DNA from: Rikenella microfusus
GTDB lineage: Bacteria > Bacteroidota > Bacteroidia > Bacteroidales > SZUA-534
DNA: 8,020 nucleotides
Reading direction: 5' to 3'
Assembly: GCA_020719105.1 (NCBI GenBank)
Contig: DYQV01000110.1
Location: 1 to 8,020, forward strand
Below the pieces are notes generated by a model. It did not search any database, was not told where the DNA came from, and was given only the letters and a program-made list of their open reading frames with translations. Of this stretch, positions 1 to 7,539 are shown piece after piece. The translations under genes were made by a program, and so were the position numbers. Each line of letters starts with the position of its first letter. The first letter of the stretch is position 1.

Positions 1-135
1 TTAACAATAATATCAAAGGTGGCAAAGGGGATTTTTTAAGACGAAAATAACTAAGCCTATCGTCATCTATGGTTTTTTAGTATATTGCTGACTAATTTTC
101 AAATATGATAAACGGCAATTCAAAAAAAAAAAAAT
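1..135. other. upstream region of the phosphofructokinase gene, no gene seen
   Basis: This AT-rich stretch holds no coding sequence that I can support. It ends in an uninterrupted run of 13 A residues (122-134), one base before the ATG of the phosphofructokinase gene. No Shine-Dalgarno sequence is present, as is usual in Bacteroidota, where A-rich leaders stand in for it. TAATTTTC at 93-100 resembles the Bacteroidota -7 element TAnnTTTG, but I find no matching TTG at the expected distance upstream, so I do not call a promoter. Confidence 0.4.
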
Positions 136-1491
136 ATGAAACAAGAAGATTTTTATGTAAAAACTTTGGGAACCAACAATGTTAAATCGCCACTGCTTCA
201 AACCCCCCGTGCCGACAGCCCATCGTATAAATTTATAACAGATACTGACCGGATACTTTATGATAATTCGCTGGATGGGCACAAAAAATGTAAAGAAACC
301 GGAGAAGAACCCATTTCATTCGAAAAAGCAGGGCCTCACGACAACTTGTTTTTTGAACCGGCAAAAACCAAAGTTGGAATTGTTACCTGCGGCGGTTTAT
401 GCCCCGGACTTAATAACGTGATACGCAGCTTAGTAAATCAATTGAATTATCGGTATGGAATTAGCCGGATTTTAGGATTCCAGTATGGTTTTGAAGGAAT
501 GATACCAAAATATAACCACCCTGTAATTGAGTTAACCCCACAAATGGTGGATACCATCCATCTTTTTGGAGGAACCATTTTAGGTTCTTCGCGTGGCGAT
601 CAGGATGTCAGTCAAATGGTAGATACCTTAGAAATAATGAACATTAACATCTTGTTTTGTATAGGTGGTGATGGAACGCTGAGAGGAGCACATGCAATAC
701 ACGAGGAAATTGAAAAAAGAAAATTGAGAATTTCGGTAGCCGGTATTCCAAAAACTATTGATAACGATATTAATCTGATTGAAAAAAGTTTTGGTTTTGA
801 AACTGCCTTTACCATTGCAAACGACTTTATTCGTTTTGCCCACAACGAAGCCCAAGGCGCCTATAATGGTATTGCATTGCTTAAACTTATGGGGCGCGAC
901 TCCGGATTTATTGCAGCTTATGCCACTCTTTCAATTCAGGAAGTGAATTATGTACTTATACCGGAAATGAAATTTGATTTGTATGGTCCTTATGGATTTT
1001 TGAAATCGTTGCATAAGCGATTGGAAGAGAGGCATCATGCTGTAATAGTAGTAGCCGAAGGAGCCGGTCAACATTTTTTTGATGAAGAAACTTTGAAAAA
1101 AGATGCATCAGGCAACATTAAAAACAAAGATATTGGCTTGTATTTGAAGGAGAAGATAAATGAAGAATTTAAAGCCAAAGATTTCCCTTTTTCGTTAAAA
1201 TACATTGACCCCAGTTATATCATACGAAGTGCACCAGCCAATGCCAACGATAGCAAATTCTGCAGTTTGCTAGCTCAAAACGCGGTACACGCAGCCATGG
1301 CTGGACGAACTGATTTTGTAGTGGGCAACTGGAACGACCAATTTACCATATTGCCCATACCAGCCACCATAACTAAACGAAAAAAAATTGATCCGAATGG
1401 TGAATTGTGGTGGAACATTATGGAAGCCACCGGACAGCCAAGCCGGATGGTAAATCCTGAAGGTTTTGAAAGTATAAAAAAGGAGCAATAA
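136..1491 (+). CDS. 6-phosphofructokinase, long PPi-PFK-like group, probably ATP-dependent
   Basis: It phosphorylates fructose 6-phosphate to fructose 1,6-bisphosphate, the committing step of glycolysis, in the cytoplasm. Visible motifs, in order: VTCGGLCPGLN (83-92), the N-terminal phosphate-donor loop; GGDGT (177-181); PKTIDNDI (205-212) with the expected catalytic Asp209; MGRDSGFIA (252-260); AEGAG (307-311); and a C-terminal substrate-site segment around YIIRSAPAN (361-369). At 451 residues it is longer than the roughly 320-residue E. coli PfkA type and fits the long group that includes plant and trypanosome enzymes. The donor-specificity positions are mixed. Gly180 in GGDG is typical of ATP users, where PPi enzymes carry Asp. 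Lys206 in PKTIDND is the PPi-type residue, where E. coli has Gly. Trypanosome and plant ATP-PFKs show the same pairing, so ATP is the likelier donor, but this is inferred. The gene stands alone and ends at a strong terminator. Confidence 0.95.
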   Translation: MKQEDFYVKTLGTNNVKSPLLQTPRADSPSYKFITDTDRILYDNSLDGHKKCKETGEEPISFEKAGPHDNLFFEPAKTKVGIVTCGGLCPGLNNVIRSLVNQLNYRYGISRILGFQYGFEGMIPKYNHPVIELTPQMVDTIHLFGGTILGSSRGDQDVSQMVDTLEIMNINILFCIGGDGTLRGAHAIHEEIEKRKLRISVAGIPKTIDNDINLIEKSFGFETAFTIANDFIRFAHNEAQGAYNGIALLKLMGRDSGFIAAYATLSIQEVNYVLIPEMKFDLYGPYGFLKSLHKRLEERHHAVIVVAEGAGQHFFDEETLKKDASGNIKNKDIGLYLKEKINEEFKAKDFPFSLKYIDPSYIIRSAPANANDSKFCSLLAQNAVHAAMAGRTDFVVGNWNDQFTILPIPATITKRKKIDPNGELWWNIMEATGQPSRMVNPEGFESIKKEQ

Positions 1492-1496
1492 AAAAT

Positions 1497-1526
1497 AAAA
1501 ATCCGGAGTTTGGCCCCGGATTTTTT
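1497..1526. terminator. bidirectional intrinsic terminator between convergent genes
   Basis: A perfect 10-bp stem pairs AAAAATCCGG (1497-1506) with CCGGATTTTT (1516-1525), around a 9-nt loop (1507-1515). On the plus strand it ends in a T run (1521-1526), starting 5 nt after the phosphofructokinase stop. On the minus strand the complementary A-rich flank (1487-1501) gives a long T-rich tail, so the same hairpin should stop the glycosidase transcript, whose stop codon is at 1533-1535. Confidence 0.9.
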
Positions 1527-1532
1527 ATTGAA

Positions 1533-4259
1533 TTATTCTATTATAAACCTGTCAACAAAATTTTTGGCTCCATTCGAAATCTTAATACAGTATATTCCTG
1601 CATTCAAATTTTCAACATTAATCAATTGTGCCTCGGACTCTATTTTCTGGGTTAAAATAATTCTACCCTGCATATCGATTACTTCGATGGAGCTATTTAT
1701 CCAATTGACATCAGAAAATTTAAGATTAAGTATGTCGTTAGCCGGATTTGGATAAAAAGAAATCGAATTATTCGAACTTTCTTCTTCAACACCGGTATAA
1801 AGCTTAGTATTGAACCAGTTAAGGTTAAATTCTCCTTGCTTTACGTACAACCTCAGTTTATGTTCACCTTCTGTTAATGGTAAATTTATGGATTGGGTTT
1901 GCCAAGTTTGCCATCCACCAGTATTGGTAAAAGTAATCGTTCCTAGTGAAACTACTGGTGTTTCTTCGGCAAGTTGCACTGTAAGCTGGCGACTTGCTGA
2001 AGTACATGCTACTCTAAAATCGAATTGATAAGCTGCGGTTGATTTCACCCAAACTAAATAGTCAAGATAATCGCCGTTGGCTGCAAAACCGGTATTTTGT
2101 CCACCACCGGTATCGGTACATTTTTCTAATTCCAACCCATGATTAAAATCAAAATCCTCAGCTTGAATTTTACCCGGAATTAATTGTCGGGTTGGCAACT
2201 TATTTTTCACGGGTTTATTTGAAAATGGTATCATATTTTGCGACCCTGATTGAACTGATGTTCCATTGTATGACAATTTAATGCTGTTATTGAATGCAAG
2301 TTTTGATACTGGTTTTAGAACCAATACGGTAGTTGAAACCTGCTTACTAACTTCCGTAATATCCATAGGCACTAAATCAACCATTAATTGGAAATCAGAT
2401 AATTCGATTTCATTGGCCGATGTGGTGGTTTCCTTATTTAGATTTACATAAATTTCATCTCCTGTGGTGGAAGTTTCAGCCGATAAAAACACAAAGTCAA
2501 TAGAATCAATTGATGTGGGGTTTTTGATGGTAAAATAATTCAAATTTGAACCACCCTGTTCGAAAACTAATTTTAATTTGTTTAAGCCTGAAGGAATAAG
2601 TAATCCATTAAAAGTAGCTGTTTTCCAAGTTTGCCATCCTCCGGTTCCAGGTAAGGCCAGAGTTCCCGAAATATCCACATTATTAACCTCGAAATGAATT
2701 TTTGAACCGCTACTGCCTGAAGCATGGCGAATATCCACTTGATATCCCGCAGCAGAATCAATCAAAACAGTGTATTGCATCCATTCTCCGGCATCTGTCC
2801 AACCCACGTTGTATCCATTCGAAATTTCAGAATCGTTACATCCCTCAATATCAACCCCATCGTTACGGTAGGCATACCCTGCATTCCAGGCAGTATAAAC
2901 ATCAGTACTTCCTTGGTAATTGGCTGTATCGGTATCAAAATATGCCACGTTGCTCCTGCCTAAATCGTAATCAGTGAAAAATATGGGTTCACCCGCAACA
3001 AGGCTTTTAAATGGAATTACTTCCTGAGAATTTGGTTGCCGTATCATGGCATCAATCACATCGCGCTGTATAGTGCAGTTTTCAAATTTCTGGTTCTTGG
3101 CAAAAGTAAGAACTGCCTGAAAAGCGGCATCAACAGTAGGTTTTGTAGCATTTCCTTTCCAATATTCTATCAGGTTTAGGTAATCGGCATTAGCTGTCGA
3201 TTTTAATACATTATTAATGCCCGGTTTTTTTACCGGCCACCAGCTCCAACCTATGTGTTTGCTCTCAGCTAGCGATATGAGTTCGGTAAACCAGGTGTTG
3301 GAATTCTCGCCCGACTCGCCCAACCAAATGGGAACATTGCGCTGATTACGTAAGTTTATAATCCAATCTAAAGAATTGGCGTTATTATAGGTCCAGTATT
3401 TATGAAAACTTAGTGCCGTGTTAGTATCCCAAAGCGCGGGTAGGCCTGAATAATCGTTGGCAAACCAATTCCCTTCTAAAATAATTAGGTGGTTGGTATC
3501 CACTTCACGAATGGAAGTAGTTATTAATTTAAACAGATTCCAAAGAGGAGCATTATTGGCTTCAGTAAAAGTCCAATTGGTTTCGTTGATTAAATCGTAA
3601 CCGCCAACATAGGGTTCAGTTGCACAACGTTCAGCAATCTTTCGCCACAATGCCACCAGTTTTTCACGGTTTTTAACATTTTCCCAAAGCGATGGTTTTG
3701 ATGGATCATAATCGGATATATTGGAGTCTTTGCCTTGCCCACCCGGTGTTCCATGCATATCTATGATTAAATACATTTCGTTAGCAGTGCACCAACTGAT
3801 TAAGGAATCAAGCAATTCAAAACCCTTGGGCAACCAGGTAATTTCACCAGCAATGGGTTCTTCTTCAATGGGTGGGGTAAACCACAAATAGTGGAGTGCC
3901 GGCCGGATGCTATTGAACCCCCAGGCTTTTAACGAATCAATATCGGTTTTAGTTATATGGCTATCGAGCCAAACGGTATAAAAGCTATCGGTAAGGGTTT
4001 TACCTATAGTGGCTTCCAACTTTTGACGGAATTCGTGCTGGGTACCCGCAATCCCCGATGTTTGCATCATATACCCTTCCTGAATCATCCAGTTACCGGT
4101 GCCAATGCCGCGGAGTATGACCTCGTTCCCGCTGCCATCGTAAATATATTTGCCTTCGGCATGCAGATACCCTTGCGACCAGGCGTGGTTTTGAATACAA
4201 AGTAAACCAATGAATACGGCTAATTTGAAAATAGTGGGTGGTAGTAGTTTTTTATTCAT
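1533..4259 (-). CDS. secreted GH5 glycoside hydrolase with two CBM6-like modules and a T9SS sorting domain
   Basis: An extracellular or surface beta-glycanase, likely acting on a beta-glucan, mannan or related polymer. Domains in order: a signal peptide (about 1-29, cleavage near AWSQ/G); a GH5 TIM barrel (about 30-370); a CBM6-like domain (about 425-578); an Ig/SwmB-like domain (about 584-685); a second CBM6-like domain (about 692-822); and a C-terminal T9SS type A domain (about 832-908, FYPNPAND with the ending LNAGIYCIKI...RFIIE). GH5 hallmarks are Arg119 (SIRP), DMHG (167-170), Asn225-Glu226 (LINET, acid/base), His286 (SFHKYW), Glu315 (WLGESG, nucleophile) and the Trp-rich WSWW (338-341). 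Both CBMs carry GGWQTW, and both copies are encoded by the same 15-nt stretch (1902-1916 and 2625-2639), which hints at an internal duplication. T9SS cargo is cleaved and anchored or released at the surface. I cannot assign the GH5 subfamily or exact substrate. The gene stands alone, divergent from the porin operon. Confidence 0.93.
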   Translation of the reverse strand: MNKKLLPPTIFKLAVFIGLLCIQNHAWSQGYLHAEGKYIYDGSGNEVILRGIGTGNWMIQEGYMMQTSGIAGTQHEFRQKLEATIGKTLTDSFYTVWLDSHITKTDIDSLKAWGFNSIRPALHYLWFTPPIEEEPIAGEITWLPKGFELLDSLISWCTANEMYLIIDMHGTPGGQGKDSNISDYDPSKPSLWENVKNREKLVALWRKIAERCATEPYVGGYDLINETNWTFTEANNAPLWNLFKLITTSIREVDTNHLIILEGNWFANDYSGLPALWDTNTALSFHKYWTYNNANSLDWIINLRNQRNVPIWLGESGENSNTWFTELISLAESKHIGWSWWPVKKPGINNVLKSTANADYLNLIEYWKGNATKPTVDAAFQAVLTFAKNQKFENCTIQRDVIDAMIRQPNSQEVIPFKSLVAGEPIFFTDYDLGRSNVAYFDTDTANYQGSTDVYTAWNAGYAYRNDGVDIEGCNDSEISNGYNVGWTDAGEWMQYTVLIDSAAGYQVDIRHASGSSGSKIHFEVNNVDISGTLALPGTGGWQTWKTATFNGLLIPSGLNKLKLVFEQGGSNLNYFTIKNPTSIDSIDFVFLSAETSTTGDEIYVNLNKETTTSANEIELSDFQLMVDLVPMDITEVSKQVSTTVLVLKPVSKLAFNNSIKLSYNGTSVQSGSQNMIPFSNKPVKNKLPTRQLIPGKIQAEDFDFNHGLELEKCTDTGGGQNTGFAANGDYLDYLVWVKSTAAYQFDFRVACTSASRQLTVQLAEETPVVSLGTITFTNTGGWQTWQTQSINLPLTEGEHKLRLYVKQGEFNLNWFNTKLYTGVEEESSNNSISFYPNPANDILNLKFSDVNWINSSIEVIDMQGRIILTQKIESEAQLINVENLNAGIYCIKISNGAKNFVDRFIIE

Positions 4260-4491
4260 TGAATTTATTTTAATAAATTATTAAAAAATCATTTATTTTA
4301 TCTCTTTCTGAATTGAGTAAAAATAGCATCAATTTTTGTGGTTACACAACATTTCAGTTTTTTTAATCTATCTTCTTCTTCAATTCTTTCCTTATTACAT
4401 TTCAACAATTTAATATTTTATTTACATTTTAATGATATATATTTAACTTATGAAACGTTTTTATGATGATTTATTTGCATAAATATTTTTT
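4260..4491. promoter_or_regulatory. divergent AT-rich promoter region between glycosidase and porin operon
   Basis: These 232 bases separate the starts of two divergent genes, so promoters for both must lie here or overlap the coding ends. The stretch is very AT-rich and contains no coding sequence. I found no exact TAnnTTTG element on either strand. TTTATTTG (4470-4477) is one base off but leaves a very short leader before the porin ATG and has no upstream TTG partner, so the start sites remain unplaced. Neither gene has a Shine-Dalgarno sequence. Confidence 0.5.
4268..4286. repeat. perfect AT-only palindrome just upstream of the glycosidase start
   Basis: The 9-nt arms TTTTAATAA (4268-4276) and TTATTAAAA (4278-4286) are perfect inverted copies around a single base. 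The nearer edge is 8 nt upstream of the glycosidase ATG. A one-base centre does not suit a tight RNA hairpin, so an operator-like dyad is the more natural reading. The sequence is built only from A and T inside an AT-rich leader, so chance is a serious alternative. Confidence 0.35.
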
Positions 4492-5511
4492 ATGAGAAAG
4501 TTAGGATTTTATATATTGGGACTACTCTTTGTTTTATCCAACTTAGAGGCTAAACCACAAGCTGTAGATTCTGCAAAAAAAGAATCATGGACTGAAAGAG
4601 GTGAAGTGTTTGGACTCATTTTTGCCAATTTTCATTCCGATTTGAATAATGAGGAAACAGAGCGCGGTTTTGAAATTAAAAGAGCCTATTTAGGCTATAA
4701 ATCCAAACTTGACGACCATTTTTCGGCCAATATTAAATTGGATATTGGAAGTCCCGACGATGTTTCAGAATATTCCTTAAAAAAGCGGTTTGCCTATTTT
4801 AAGAATGCATATATGCAATATAAAACTGGAAAATTCAGTACCCAAATTGGGATTTCTGATTGTCAACAATTTAAAGTTCAAGAAAAATTTTGGGGTTATC
4901 GCTATATTTATCAAAGTTTTCAGGATGTTAATAAGTTTGGACCCAGTGCCGATATGGGAGTATTGATAGATTATGTATTTTCAGATAAAATAAGTGTGGA
5001 TGCTTCCTTTCTAAATGGCGAAGGATATACCGAGTTGCAGTCGGACGAGGATTTTAAAACATCAATTGGTGCCACTTACACTCCATTTAAATACCTTATG
5101 CTTCGGCTTTATTATGATTCAGGAATTGCCTACGAATACAATCAGGCAAATTTAGCCAGTTTTGCGGGATTAACGTTTGATAAATTATCATTAGGTGGAG
5201 AATACAATTACCAATGGAATAACAAATCCAATAACAACCATGACATGTATGGATATTCGTTTTATGCAAAATACCATATTTTACAAAAGTTGAAATTCTT
5301 TGGACGTTATGATCATGTATTTTCAAATACGCTGGAAGGGGAAATAAATCCCTGGAATTTGAGTAACGATGGCAGTACTATCATCACAGGAATTGAGTTT
5401 AGCCCCATTAAAAATGCACAAATAGCCATCGATTATCAGGATAAAATTGCTTATGCAGAAAATGGCACTGATTTGTATTTTGTATATGTTAATCTACAAT
5501 TTAGTTTTTAG
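4492..5511 (+). CDS. outer-membrane porin, OprO/OprP-like beta-barrel
   Basis: A diffusion or selective channel of the outer membrane. The protein starts with a signal peptide (about 1-20, ending NLEA, or at KPQA 24) and continues as alternating amphipathic strands rich in Tyr and Phe. It ends in Phe339 (LQFSF), the usual C-terminal aromatic of Bam-inserted barrels. Family-like features are RAYLGYKSKL (64-73), FKNAYMQYKTGKF (103-115), the stretch WGYRYIYQSFQDVNKFGPSA (134-153) and FLNGEGY (173-179). These match the phosphate-selective porin O/P superfamily as it occurs in Bacteroidota, where the label does not prove phosphate as the substrate. At 339 residues it is a typical full length. It is the first gene of an operon, with 3 nt between its stop and the ATG of the beta-helix lipoprotein. 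There is no visible Shine-Dalgarno; the ATG follows an A/T leader. Confidence 0.88.
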   Translation: MRKLGFYILGLLFVLSNLEAKPQAVDSAKKESWTERGEVFGLIFANFHSDLNNEETERGFEIKRAYLGYKSKLDDHFSANIKLDIGSPDDVSEYSLKKRFAYFKNAYMQYKTGKFSTQIGISDCQQFKVQEKFWGYRYIYQSFQDVNKFGPSADMGVLIDYVFSDKISVDASFLNGEGYTELQSDEDFKTSIGATYTPFKYLMLRLYYDSGIAYEYNQANLASFAGLTFDKLSLGGEYNYQWNNKSNNNHDMYGYSFYAKYHILQKLKFFGRYDHVFSNTLEGEINPWNLSNDGSTIITGIEFSPIKNAQIAIDYQDKIAYAENGTDLYFVYVNLQFSF

Positions 5512-5514
5512 GAT

Positions 5515-6855
5515 ATGAAACACTCAATATTTTTTGTATGGATGTTGCTGATTCTTCATATTTCCGAAAGCTGCCGAAAAAGCAATTTTGAATTACCAGA
5601 GGGCTCCGAAGTTATTACTGACAAAGGCCAAGGTACCGGAACAGTTACATGGACCCCAGAGATGAATCTGGTTTTAGAAGGATTTGTATTTGTAAATGAT
5701 GGACAAGTCTTAACCATTGAACCAGGAACTATTGTCCGCTTTAAAGCTGGGCAGGGGGCAACAGCAAGCGCCTTAATTGTTGCCCGTGGCGGAAAAATTA
5801 TAGCCAATGGCACCAAAGAGGCACCTATTGTCTTTACCGCCTATACCGATGACTTAAATGGATCCATTGCTAAAGATACCAAAGGACTGTGGGGCGGTAT
5901 ATTGATGCTTGGAAGAGCTCCATTAAATACCGACTCAGGTAAAGATTTTATTGAAGGTATTCCCGCCAGTGAACCGCGAGGGGAATATGGGGGTTCGCAA
6001 ATTGATGATAATAGTGGAGAATTGTCGTTTGTTTCTATTCGGTACGCAGGTACTACCTTATACCATGACAATGAAATAAACGGATTGACTTTGGGTGGGA
6101 TTGGAAATGCTACTAAAATTGATAACATCGAAATTATAAATAGTGCCGATGATGGCATTGAGATTTTTGGAGGAACCGTAAATTTGAAAAATATTATTAG
6201 TTTTCATTCCGACGACGATGCCATTGATTATGATTTAGGTTATCAAGGTAAGATGCAGTTTGTTTTGGCTGTTCAGTCTGCTGGAAATGCCGGAAATCTG
6301 CTTGAAGGAAGTGGTGCATTAGATCCGGTTTATCAAAAACCCTATTCCATCCCTTACCTTTCGAACCTAACCTTGATTGGGAATCAGGACACCATTGCAG
6401 GTAAAGTAATTTCGTTGAACCGATTTGCTGGTGGAATTATTGTTAATTCGATATTGGTTGAGCAACAACTTGGAACCACTATTGAATACACAAATGCATC
6501 GACTGATTGTTATTCACAATGGCTTACCGGAAAACTAAAGATTGAAAACAATCTGTTTTATAATGTAGGCTCTAATTTTCCAGATAGCATCTTTAAATTA
6601 AATGGAATAGGAATGGGCGATGAATTAATCCAAAACTGGGCTGCTTATTTTGAGTTAGGAAACAATGAAATAAAAGATGTGGGAATTTCGGCTCAACTGG
6701 AATTCAATTATTTTCCGAAAGTATCAACCGGTGATAACTTATTTAGCCATACTGACACCTGGTTTGAAACCACAAACTATAAAGGAGCTTTTGGCACCTA
6801 CGATTGGACCGAAGGATGGAGTTCATTTAATAAACATTGGACCAAAAATAATTAA
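5515..6855 (+). CDS. right-handed parallel beta-helix lipoprotein
   Basis: A probable outer-membrane lipoprotein of unknown function. A short hydrophobic signal (about 4-16) leads to Cys20 in ISESC, a loose lipobox of the kind Bacteroidota often use; it lacks Leu/Val at -3, so lipidation is likely but not certain. The mature part is a solenoid of beta-helix turns. Visible pieces are LTIEPGTIVRFKAGQGA (66-82), APIVFTAYTDD (103-113), the turn GLTLGGIGNATKIDNIEIIN (190-209), the turn ADDGIEIFGGTVNLKNIISF (211-230), SDDDAIDYDLGYQGKMQFV (232-250), and a closing GAFGTYDWTEGWSSF (424-438) near the usual end of this family. The acidic clusters could bind calcium or sugar. There are no lyase catalytic residues I can vouch for. 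It is translated right after the porin and is probably coupled to it, which suggests the two act together at the outer membrane. Homologues have been mislabelled as multidrug transporters; nothing here supports that. Confidence 0.85.
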   Translation: MKHSIFFVWMLLILHISESCRKSNFELPEGSEVITDKGQGTGTVTWTPEMNLVLEGFVFVNDGQVLTIEPGTIVRFKAGQGATASALIVARGGKIIANGTKEAPIVFTAYTDDLNGSIAKDTKGLWGGILMLGRAPLNTDSGKDFIEGIPASEPRGEYGGSQIDDNSGELSFVSIRYAGTTLYHDNEINGLTLGGIGNATKIDNIEIINSADDGIEIFGGTVNLKNIISFHSDDDAIDYDLGYQGKMQFVLAVQSAGNAGNLLEGSGALDPVYQKPYSIPYLSNLTLIGNQDTIAGKVISLNRFAGGIIVNSILVEQQLGTTIEYTNASTDCYSQWLTGKLKIENNLFYNVGSNFPDSIFKLNGIGMGDELIQNWAAYFELGNNEIKDVGISAQLEFNYFPKVSTGDNLFSHTDTWFETTNYKGAFGTYDWTEGWSSFNKHWTKNN

Positions 6856-7535
6856 CCCATATTTTCCTTTGTGCTGTCCACTCTTGCAGCTACCAGTTCA
6901 GCAGCCGTTTGTCCGGTAATTGCCCAATGCAATTTGTTTTGTACGGTGGCAAAAAATTCTTTTGTAATCTTTTCGTTTACATCGTAATCGGCACTGCATT
7001 GACTGTAAATATCGGTAATTTTTTGATAGAACCGCCTTTCGCTGCTTCTGATGTTGCGAATACGGGCAAGTTGCTCTTCGAAGTAATCTTTACCAAAAAT
7101 ATTATTTGGGTTTTTAAGCCGTTCATCATCCATGGTAAATCCTTTGATGATGTATTCCTTTAAGCGCTCGGTAGCCCAAATACGGAAAGCGGTTGCCTGC
7201 CGGCTGTTTACACGGTAACCAACCGAAATTATAACATCAAGATTATAAAATTTAGTAATTGATTCCTGCGTTTTTCCTATAATAGCCCCATGCTGAGTGG
7301 TATGTGCAAAATTTGCACATACCACCTGCTCATTTAATTCACCCGACTTGAAAATGTTTCCAATGTGTTTGGTTACTACCGTTCTATCAACACCAAATAA
7401 ATCGGCAATTTTTTGCTGTGTAAGCCAGATGGTTTCGTTTTGCAGATATATTTCAACCTTTACTTTACCATTGGGTGTGGTGTAAAGCAATATTTCGTTG
7501 AAGCCTTCTTTGGCTTGTATTTGTTTTTTTGCCAT
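6852..7535 (-). CDS. rhuM: RhuM-family protein, truncated at the C-terminus
   Basis: RhuM proteins (named from Salmonella pathogenicity island 3) have unclear roles and in Bacteroidota often sit beside restriction-modification genes. The start chosen is ATG 7535, 4 nt after the ancestral stop of the methyltransferase remnant. The upstream ATG at 7586 would add 17 residues that are only the remnant's 3' end read in another frame. In 227-residue numbering: a helix-turn-helix-like part TIWLTQQKIADLFGVDR (35-51), FAHTTQHGAIIGKTQ (76-90), the family signature YNLDVIISVGYRVNSRQATA (97-116), RIWATERLKEYIIKGFTMDD (118-137) and RSSERRFYQKITDIY (163-177). It stops at VDSTKENMG. Full family members, as I recall them, continue to roughly 330-345 residues with a segment beginning LTSW, so the C-terminal third is missing. 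The stop codon is supplied at the junction with the beta-helix gene. It is probably non-functional or only a DNA-binding fragment. A perfect palindrome lies inside at 7297-7325. Confidence 0.85.
   Translation of the reverse strand: MAKKQIQAKEGFNEILLYTTPNGKVKVEIYLQNETIWLTQQKIADLFGVDRTVVTKHIGNIFKSGELNEQVVCANFAHTTQHGAIIGKTQESITKFYNLDVIISVGYRVNSRQATAFRIWATERLKEYIIKGFTMDDERLKNPNNIFGKDYFEEQLARIRNIRSSERRFYQKITDIYSQCSADYDVNEKITKEFFATVQNKLHWAITGQTAAELVAARVDSTKENMG
7297..7325. repeat. perfect 29-bp palindrome inside rhuM
   Basis: The arm GTGGTATGTGCAAA (7297-7310) and its exact inverse (7312-7325) flank one A at 7311, giving 14 of 14 paired positions. The next outward pair (7296 and 7326) no longer matches. 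On the coding strand it encodes VVCANFAHTT. As RNA it could fold as a 13-bp stem with a 3-nt loop. No T run follows it, so it does not look like a terminator. Confidence 0.8.
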
Positions 7536-7539
7536 AGCT

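Noticed and set aside
67..282. Minus-strand open frame of 71 codons across the start of the phosphofructokinase gene
   Set aside because: It overlaps the well-supported gene in antisense, has no family features and reads as a low-complexity Phe/Ile-rich shadow.
612..855. Two minus-strand open frames inside the phosphofructokinase gene
   Set aside because: They are antisense to conserved catalytic motifs and have no recognisable domain.
2702..2977. Plus-strand open frames inside the glycosidase gene
   Set aside because: They are antisense to the first CBM6-like module and have no signal, motif or context of their own.
4470..4477. TTTATTTG as a Bacteroidota -7 promoter element for the porin operon
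   Set aside because: It has one mismatch to TAnnTTTG, no TTG at the -33 distance and would leave only a few bases of leader; in AT-rich DNA this is expected by chance.
5575..5616. Surface-export signal after the lipobox cysteine of the beta-helix lipoprotein
   Set aside because: The residues after Cys20 (RKSNFELPEG) lack the clear acidic cluster of known Bacteroidota lipoprotein export signals, so surface exposure is not claimed from it.
5841..6158. Minus-strand open frame of 105 codons inside the beta-helix gene
   Set aside because: It is a shadow of regular beta-helix coding sequence, with Pro/Ser-rich composition typical of antisense frames.
6677..6919. Plus-strand open frame crossing the end of the beta-helix gene
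   Set aside because: It is out of frame with the conserved C-terminal beta-helix sequence and runs antisense into rhuM.
7297..7325. The rhuM palindrome as an intrinsic terminator or transposon end
   Set aside because: No T run follows on either strand, and there is no second copy or target-site duplication in the window.
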